Positions 44,506 to 49,703 of a stretch of DNA of 49,703 nt are shown here, piece after piece. How positions within the stretch are numbered: the stretch's first letter is position 1; each line of letters opens with the position of its first letter. Source of the DNA: Pseudomonadota bacterium (lineage in GTDB: Bacteria; Myxococcota_A; UBA796; GCA-2862545); contig JAGSGY010000039.1 in NCBI GenBank assembly GCA_023954855.1, positions 1 to 49,703 on the forward strand, written 5' to 3'. The notes under the pieces are model-generated. The model was not told where the DNA came from. It ran no database searches and saw only the letters and a program-made list of their open reading frames with translations. A program made the translations under genes and the position numbers.

Positions 44506-44547
44506 CTTTGATGCAGCAAAGCAGCGATATTGCATTTGATTGATGCA
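44506..44547. promoter_or_regulatory. Two palindromes in the LysR/SRPBCC divergent spacer
   Basis: CTTTG-ATGCAG-CAAAG (44506-44521) and TGCAT-TTGATTG-ATGCA (44531-44547) lie ten bases apart, both with perfect five-base arms. The whole spacer is AT-rich compared with the surroundings. This is the expected position of the recognition and activation sites of the adjacent LysR regulator. Confidence 0.55.
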
Positions 44548-44557
44548 TAATAACGGC

Positions 44558-45487
44558 ATGCACAACTGGGACGACCTTCGCATCTTCTTGGCTTCGGCCC
44601 GAGCACACAGCTCGCGCGGCGCGGCTCGCGCGCTTGGCGTCAACCAGTCCACGGTGGCTCGCCGCCTGCGTCAACTCGAGGAAGACGCGGGGGTGAAGCT
44701 GTTCGAGCGTGGCGCCCGGGGCTTCGAGCTGACAGAACTGGGCCGAGAGGTGCTCGTCGAGGCCGCGAAAATCGAAGACTCCTTTGCCGCACTTGATCGG
44801 CTGATCATGAGCCGAGACGCTCGTCCGAGCGGGAAGGTGCGCCTGTCGGTCGCAGACGGGTTGTTGAGCCTGATGGGGCCGGTCGTCGCCGATGTCGCGC
44901 GAGACCACCCGACCATCGACATCGAGGTCGAAGTGAACAATGGGCTCGTAAGCCTGTCGCACCTGGAGGCGGATGTCGTCCTGCGGGTCGCCGCCAGGCC
45001 GCCGGAAACCCTGGTCGGTCGACGCATTGCCTCGCTGGTTGGAGCTCCCTATGGTTCGCGGCAGTACCTAGCCGGTGCCTCGGATGTTCATCGACTCGCC
45101 GAGCATCGCTGGGTCCGGTGGGCCGAGGCGTGGCAAGGATTCAGTGTGGAGCGATGGATCAGCGCCAACGTCGCGCCCTCTCGGGTCGCCACAACCGCGA
45201 ACTCAAATCAGGCGCTCACATCGCTCGTCGCACAGGGCGTCGGGGTGGGCTTTCTGCCTTGCTTTTCCGCCGATGCCGACCCCGAGCTGAGCCGCATCGG
45301 GCCACGTGTCGAGCTCGGAGCGTCCGTCTGGCTCCTGACACACGAAGACCTGCGCAAGACCGGTCGGGTGGCAGCCTTCATGAAGTGTGCGGGCGAGGCA
45401 CTTCTGAGGCACCGAGGCGACATCGAGGGCCCTTTCGAGGACGGACTCGTGGTGAGGTCCGAGGCGATGGACCAGTATGGTGCGTGA
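44558..45487 (+). CDS. LysR family transcriptional regulator
   Basis: A 309-residue LysR-type regulator. MHNWDDLRIFLASARAHSSRGAARALGVNQSTVARRLRQLE is the HTH and linker; the effector domain begins KVRLSVADGLLSLMGPVV and includes NQALTSLVAQGVGVGFLP. An in-frame ATG five codons earlier lies within a palindrome, so the start nearer the HTH is preferred. It probably controls the divergent SRPBCC and DUF1330 genes. Confidence 0.93.
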   Translation: MHNWDDLRIFLASARAHSSRGAARALGVNQSTVARRLRQLEEDAGVKLFERGARGFELTELGREVLVEAAKIEDSFAALDRLIMSRDARPSGKVRLSVADGLLSLMGPVVADVARDHPTIDIEVEVNNGLVSLSHLEADVVLRVAARPPETLVGRRIASLVGAPYGSRQYLAGASDVHRLAEHRWVRWAEAWQGFSVERWISANVAPSRVATTANSNQALTSLVAQGVGVGFLPCFSADADPELSRIGPRVELGASVWLLTHEDLRKTGRVAAFMKCAGEALLRHRGDIEGPFEDGLVVRSEAMDQYGA

Positions 45488-45561
45488 GGCTCGAGTCCTC
45501 TGCGCGCGCGGCCGAATCACCCAGGAACGTCGCACCCAAAGCTAGCCAGCGCCCAGTCCTT

Positions 45562-47850
45562 CTAGAGCGATTCGAGGTAGGCCTCGAGCTCATGCTGCTC
45601 GGACTCCGAGAGAGCTTCGATCACCGAGCGTGCAGCACTGGCCTCACCGAAGTGCCCGGAGAGCACGGCGTCGATCAGTGTCGGCGCCCGGCCGTCGTGG
45701 AGGTAAGGCGCCGTGTCTCGGACACCCCAGAGCGGCGCGGTGCGGTACTCGGTCGTCAGGACCCCGGGGTCCTGATCGACGAAGGCGCCGTTCGGGTCCC
45801 CCACATCGTGCAGAAGGAGGTCGGTATAGGCGGGCACACCACCCAAGTCGGGCAGGTGGCAGCTGTCGCAGCCCGCCGCGATGAAGTGCACTTCGCCCGC
45901 GCTCGCCGCGGCCGTGTCTTCGGGTTCGACCGGCTGCGGAGGCCCGAGGTTCGCGAGGTAGAAGGACAGCGCCTCGTAGTCGGCGCCCGACAACTCGGGG
46001 TCGGGATGTGCGTCGTTGTCCGTTCCCGTAAACGTCGAGTACGAGGGGTCGATGGTCTGCCCGAGCTCGTTGAGCAGGGCGTCGGCCGCGAAGTCGGCTG
46101 CGGTGGGCACGTTGGCCTTCCATCCGTACCTGCCGACCAGGTCTCCCACCATCCGAACGCGCCCGGAGATGCCGTCGCCATCAAGGTCGTCCGGGTCTTC
46201 ACCAGCGATGATCGCGGCGTCTGAGATGGCGTCGAGAGCGCCGGTTCCGAGCGTGGTCGGAGGGTTGCGGAGCTCGATGACGTTGGTGCCGTCAGGCAGC
46301 CGCATGGGCCGCTCGCCGGGGACCGCCACGCGAGGAAGCGCGTTGGTCGGGCCCGCGCTGAACACCCCATCGGTCCAGGTGCCATACCGAATCACGTTGG
46401 TGTCGATACCGCCGGCACCTCCGAGCACCGGGTCCTGGTGGCAAGCGCGACACGAGTCGGCGTTGAAAAAGGGTCCCAGCCCCTCGGTGGTGCGCGCACT
46501 GCGGTCGAAAACCTCTCGGCCGCGGAGCCACAGCTCGTACTCCGCGCCGTCCAGCGCGCGAACCGGCCCGCCATTCTCGCCAACGCCTGGCACGACTTCG
46601 CCAGGCTGAATGAGGTTGAGGTTGTCGGTGTCCCAGCCTCCGAGGCCCCGAAGGAAGGCGAGGAGCTGCTCCTGGCCCTCGGCATCCAGTTCCGCGAAGG
46701 ACGAAGCGCTGGCTTCCCCCTCGCCACCGTGCAACGCGATGGCCTCTTCGAGCGTCTCTGCACGGCCATCGTGAAGGTAGGGCCCATGCAGGCTCACGTT
46801 CCACAGCGGTGCAGTGCGAAACTCGCTGGCGTCCGCAAGGGCAACGTCCAGGTCGCCGGCGAACTCGGATCCCAGGTCATGCAGCAGCAGGTCGGTGTAG
46901 GCAGGGAGCTTGCCGATGGTCGAGTCGAGCACCGGCACGTGGCAGTCCACGCAACCGACCTTCTTGAAGAGCTTCGCGCCCGCGCGCTCCGCATCCCCGG
47001 CCTCCATCGGGCGAAGGGGGGCCAGGTACAGCGAGAAGACGAGCAGCGCTTCCTGATCTTCGTTGGAGACCTCGGGATCAGGCACGCCATCGTCATCGAC
47101 CGTAGGCTCGTCCGTGGCCGCGACCTGCGCGTAGGCGCTAGGCATGAGGTAGTCCAGCAGCGACGGACTCAGGGCGGCAACCGGGCCGTCGGGAACGTCG
47201 TAGAACAGCGGGTCGGTCGTAATGCCCATCTGGTTGAAGAAGGCGCCGCGGTTGAAGGACTCCAGCGAGGCTGCCTGAGACTTGTAGCCAAAGCGACCGA
47301 CCTCACCCTGCTCGTAGTTGGCGCGTCCGGAGATGCCGTCCCCATTGCGGTCGTCCTCATCCTCGCGGGACAGGATCTCATCCTCGGAGACGAAGGTGAA
47401 CAGCCCAATGCCCATGGCGTTGGGGGCGTTGCGACGCGCGTAGACCGAGGCATTGTCCGGCTCAGCGGTGTGTCCGGCAGGCAGGTCGTACAGGTTTCGG
47501 ACCGGTGACTCGCCGTTTGTGCCGACATCGATGAGGGCGCCGTCGTCTCTCTCGGCCTGCACCAGCCAGAAGTCCCGGTAGCGAGGGCCGGAACCGCCAG
47601 CGACCGGGAACTGGTGGCAGCCCGCACAGGAGTCGGTGTTGAAGCTCGGGCCGAGCCCGCCGGGCTCGTCGAAGGTCCGCACCATCTGCTCACGGCCCCG
47701 CTCGAAGAGCTCGAGGGTCGCCGCGTCGAGGCTGTCGATGGGGTCGCCGGGCGTGTCTGCCCAGATCGGAAGGTCCCGGTCCGGGAGGGCGTTGCCGCCA
47801 CAGGCGGTGAGGGCGAGAAGAATGGAGATCGTGATGCGCATGTGTCTCAT
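45562..47850 (-). CDS. Tandem-duplicated tetrahaem oxidoreductase lipoprotein (DUF1111/DHOR type)
   Basis: About 762 residues. MRITISILLALTACGG is a lipoprotein signal. The rest is two copies of one domain: units at about 40-405 and 432-760. Each has a first haem site preceded by GLGPxFNxDSC (CAGCH 75-79; CRACH 466-470), a GDGISGR segment, and a second haem site (CVDCH 300-304; CDSCH 660-664). Each unit then has PAYTDLLLHD and YRTAPLW/FRTAPLW...PYLHDGRA. This is the dihaem oxidoreductase (DHOR, DUF1111) family, usually a single copy of about 450 residues. Probably a surface or periplasmic redox protein. The start overlaps the stop of the propeller lipoprotein gene. Confidence 0.88.
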   Translation of the reverse strand: MRHMRITISILLALTACGGNALPDRDLPIWADTPGDPIDSLDAATLELFERGREQMVRTFDEPGGLGPSFNTDSCAGCHQFPVAGGSGPRYRDFWLVQAERDDGALIDVGTNGESPVRNLYDLPAGHTAEPDNASVYARRNAPNAMGIGLFTFVSEDEILSREDEDDRNGDGISGRANYEQGEVGRFGYKSQAASLESFNRGAFFNQMGITTDPLFYDVPDGPVAALSPSLLDYLMPSAYAQVAATDEPTVDDDGVPDPEVSNEDQEALLVFSLYLAPLRPMEAGDAERAGAKLFKKVGCVDCHVPVLDSTIGKLPAYTDLLLHDLGSEFAGDLDVALADASEFRTAPLWNVSLHGPYLHDGRAETLEEAIALHGGEGEASASSFAELDAEGQEQLLAFLRGLGGWDTDNLNLIQPGEVVPGVGENGGPVRALDGAEYELWLRGREVFDRSARTTEGLGPFFNADSCRACHQDPVLGGAGGIDTNVIRYGTWTDGVFSAGPTNALPRVAVPGERPMRLPDGTNVIELRNPPTTLGTGALDAISDAAIIAGEDPDDLDGDGISGRVRMVGDLVGRYGWKANVPTAADFAADALLNELGQTIDPSYSTFTGTDNDAHPDPELSGADYEALSFYLANLGPPQPVEPEDTAAASAGEVHFIAAGCDSCHLPDLGGVPAYTDLLLHDVGDPNGAFVDQDPGVLTTEYRTAPLWGVRDTAPYLHDGRAPTLIDAVLSGHFGEASAARSVIEALSESEQHELEAYLESL

Positions 47851-48800
47851 GGCGCCCGTGCTACGAGCAGTGTACCGCTGTAAGGACCGGTCGACGACTC
47901 CAGGTTTCCGCCCACGGCGTAGGCGTGAGCCCCTGGACTGGACCAGACGGCATGCAGCAGTCGTTCATTCGGTGTCTCGATGATTTCGCTCTCGCCGGTC
48001 TCGAGATCGACGGTCGCGAGGTAGCCCCGCACCCCCGAGATCAGGGCCTGACCGTCACCGAGGTCCTGCACACCGAACAGGCCGCTGGGTGCGGTCGCAA
48101 TCTCGTCGAGACCATCGGCGTCGCCGAGGAACACGCTGCCGGTCACCCGCCCGCCGACGATGAGCGCCTGGCCATTCACTGCCGCGACGGTCACGAGGTC
48201 CTCGGAGGTGCCGGTGGGCACCGTGGCGAAGCTGTCCCCGCGGCCCACGAGAGCCAGGCCTCCGGCGCCGATCAGCCACACCTCATCGCCGACCAGCGCG
48301 ACCTTGAACAGGCTGGAGGCTTCCGTGGTGGCAATCACGATCTCGGCCCATGCTGAGCCATCGAAGTGCCAAGCCCGCGCCGAGGCGCCCCCCCACGCCG
48401 AGCTGCCACCGACGGCGTAGGCTTCGGTCGGCGAGAGCGAGAGCACGCCCCAGATGGCGTCTTCCACTCCCAGGGAGTGGTCCGTCACCCCGTTGGGTCC
48501 GACGTGCAGTAGCGCCCCGTCGATGCCACCTATCCAGACGTCATCGGCACTTGAGCCGTGCACCCAGTTCAGCAGGCCGACCTCGGGTACCTCCACCGCC
48601 TCCCACTGGTCTTCACTCCCTCGCCACAGGCCCCCATCTTCGATCTGGCCTCCGACTGTCCAGACATCTTCTGCGGAAGAGCCCCAAACGCTTACCAGGG
48701 CGCCGTCGGCTTCGGCCCAGACCTCCTCGAATCGAAGGGGCTCGCTGCAGGCGGAGAGGCCGAGGAGAGCGAGCGTGTACGCGGACGAGCGGAGTGGCAT
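47847..48800 (-). CDS. Propeller-repeat lipoprotein
   Basis: A 317-residue lipoprotein (MPLRSSAYTLALLGLSAC, Cys18). Repeats such as VWGSSAEDVWTVGG, VHGSSADDVWIGGIDG and VALVGDEVWLIGAGG are the blades of a beta propeller common in myxobacterial lipoproteins. It probably displays a binding surface outside the cell or in the periplasm. Its stop overlaps the ATG of the tetrahaem lipoprotein, so the two are co-expressed and may form a complex. Confidence 0.83.
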   Translation of the reverse strand: MPLRSSAYTLALLGLSACSEPLRFEEVWAEADGALVSVWGSSAEDVWTVGGQIEDGGLWRGSEDQWEAVEVPEVGLLNWVHGSSADDVWIGGIDGALLHVGPNGVTDHSLGVEDAIWGVLSLSPTEAYAVGGSSAWGGASARAWHFDGSAWAEIVIATTEASSLFKVALVGDEVWLIGAGGLALVGRGDSFATVPTGTSEDLVTVAAVNGQALIVGGRVTGSVFLGDADGLDEIATAPSGLFGVQDLGDGQALISGVRGYLATVDLETGESEIIETPNERLLHAVWSSPGAHAYAVGGNLESSTGPYSGTLLVARAP

Positions 48801-48993
48801 AAGGCCAGCCTAACGGGAGCCGACACAGAGTGCTCCCTAGGCTTGACCAGCCCCTCCTGGGACTACTCATACCGCTAGACGGCTCCCTAGAGTTCATCCT
48901 GGTAGCCGTACCGCTACTTGCCGCAAGTTCTACGATCCCGCTGAAGGCGCTAAGCTAGCTCCACCAACGCCCGCAGACCCGGCAGGAGCCACC

Positions 48994-49527
48994 TTGATCG
49001 CCCTACTGACCCTCAGTGCCCTCGCCTCACCGAGCTCCGAACTCACCGGCCTAGCCACCTCGCAATGGCGCAGCGAGGACTCACCCGAAGAGATGCAGAA
49101 GGTTCTGGACGACGCGGTCGAGCGCGTGGCTCAGGCCTATCCCTTCTTTGCGCGCGGCCTCGTTCGCTCGAAGCTTAGGGAGTCCGCGACCTACTGCCCA
49201 GACATCACCATCGCCGCGACTGCCGAGGCATGGACCTCCCAGTGCGCTGACGGCGGCCCGTTCTCGCGCGCGTGGGGTGGGGGCGAGCAGCCCTTCACCA
49301 CCGCAAAGGGCAGAACGGTCCGCAGTGCACTCGCCTACGACCCCTCCTCCGTCACGATCGAGTTCAAAGGAGAGGACGGGAGCCGTATCAACACGTACCG
49401 GTTCGAAGCCACGCGGATGGTTCTCGACGTCGCCATTACAAGCGATCGGCTGACCGTGCCCTTCGTCTGGCAGTTCTCGTACATGAAGGATGAGGCATCC
49501 GTTCCCTCGGGAGAAAAGGAACCATGA
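48994..49527 (+). CDS. Exported hypothetical protein
   Basis: A 177-residue protein with a short signal-like start (MIALLTLSALASPSS) and no recognised domain. The TTG start is supported by AGGAG seven bases upstream. Two Cys (YCPD and SQCADGG) could form a disulfide. The 190-base space before it contains only a small hairpin (GTAGC/GCTAC at 48902-48917); the ~120 bases after it show nothing. Confidence 0.62.
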   Translation: MIALLTLSALASPSSELTGLATSQWRSEDSPEEMQKVLDDAVERVAQAYPFFARGLVRSKLRESATYCPDITIAATAEAWTSQCADGGPFSRAWGGGEQPFTTAKGRTVRSALAYDPSSVTIEFKGEDGSRINTYRFEATRMVLDVAITSDRLTVPFVWQFSYMKDEASVPSGEKEP

Positions 49528-49647
49528 TCGACCTCGGCGACGATTCCCCGTAGGCTTCGCCCCCGGCGACATCGGCTTTCGCCCACGGACCTTCCCGGCG
49601 GCGCCGGGAAGTGCGTCTTGGCTCAACTCCCGCCAACCCGATCCACC

Positions 49648-49677
49648 AAAAAACCCGCCCTACAAGAGGACGGGTTT
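49648..49677 (-). terminator. Rho-independent terminator downstream of the tRNA
   Basis: Read on the minus strand, AAACCCGTCC and GGGCGGGTTT pair with a seven-base loop and are followed by a run of six T. It lies three bases past the 3' end of the tRNA, the expected position. Confidence 0.85.
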
Positions 49678-49680
49678 AGG

Positions 49681-49703
49681 TGGTCGGGGTGGCAGGATTT
49701 GAA
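49681..49703 (-). tRNA. 3' end of a tRNA, probably tRNA-Pro (partial)
   Basis: On the minus strand the last bases read TTCAAAT, then CCTGCCACCCCGACCA. This is the T loop, the T-arm 3' strand, an acceptor strand CACCCCG, discriminator A and an encoded CCA. The acceptor end CCCCG-A-CCA is typical of bacterial tRNA-Pro (5' end CGGGG). The anticodon lies outside the window, so the identity is not certain. Confidence 0.82.

Overview
The window is high-GC, densely packed bacterial chromosome. Several features point to a myxobacterium-like (Myxococcota / former Deltaproteobacteria) organism: a C-terminal MYXO-CTERM-type sorting tail on a calcium-binding repeat protein, many Cys-anchored lipoproteins, a lipoprotein propeller with repeated WGSSAxDVW motifs, several multihaem c-type cytochromes and a coenzyme-B12-dependent ribonucleotide reductase. 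This placement is inference from gene content; no rRNA gene is present to confirm it.

Layout. 1-2.8 kb: the end of a three-domain FKBP prolyl isomerase gene coupled to an exported TPR protein. 2.8-8.8 kb (minus): an overlapping operon of M61 peptidase, membrane TraB/TIKI-like protein, large dihaem lipoprotein and a predicted barrel protein. 8.8-13.1 kb: M50B-like membrane protease, TSP3/MYXO-CTERM protein, a DUF2135-like lipoprotein and three small hypothetical genes. 13.3-19.2 kb: metallophosphoesterase, arginase-GST-YhhN operon, OPT transporter with a coupled partner. 19.2-23.0 kb: CBS protein, a MarR operon with two matching palindromic operators, adk, arfB and a single-domain FKBP. 23.0-27.3 kb: nrdJ with a long leader and a striking 123-nt near-continuous hairpin beginning inside its stop codon. 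27.3-33.8 kb: YtkA-like lipoprotein/cytochrome c peroxidase/VOC operon, a cysteine-peptidase-like exported protein, and a LysR gene coupled to an unusual aldo-keto reductase + polynucleotide-kinase + HAD-like fusion, opposite an NmrA-like gene. 33.8-39.7 kb: rpsR, mutM, VIT1-like transporter, PEBP, YigZ, two small unknowns, and a three-gene HTTM membrane operon. 39.9-43.5 kb: a glycosyltransferase / propeller-like / formyltransferase cassette. 43.6-45.5 kb: LysR divergent from SRPBCC and DUF1330 genes. 45.6-48.8 kb: a tandem-duplicated four-haem oxidoreductase coupled to a propeller lipoprotein. The right edge holds the 3' end of a tRNA (probably Pro) on the minus strand with its terminator.

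How it fits together. Most of the window is housekeeping (adk, nrdJ, rpsR, mutM, arfB, rocF) mixed with envelope functions. Three separate dihaem peroxidase-type loci, all with lipoprotein signals, suggest substantial periplasmic or outer-membrane redox chemistry. Genes are packed so tightly that ATGA start/stop overlaps are the rule inside operons, and three convergent pairs share overlapping stop codons. The best candidates for something undescribed are the giant hairpin after nrdJ, the AKR-PNK-HAD fusion, the duplicated tetrahaem lipoprotein with its propeller partner, the paired MarR operators and the formyltransferase cassette.
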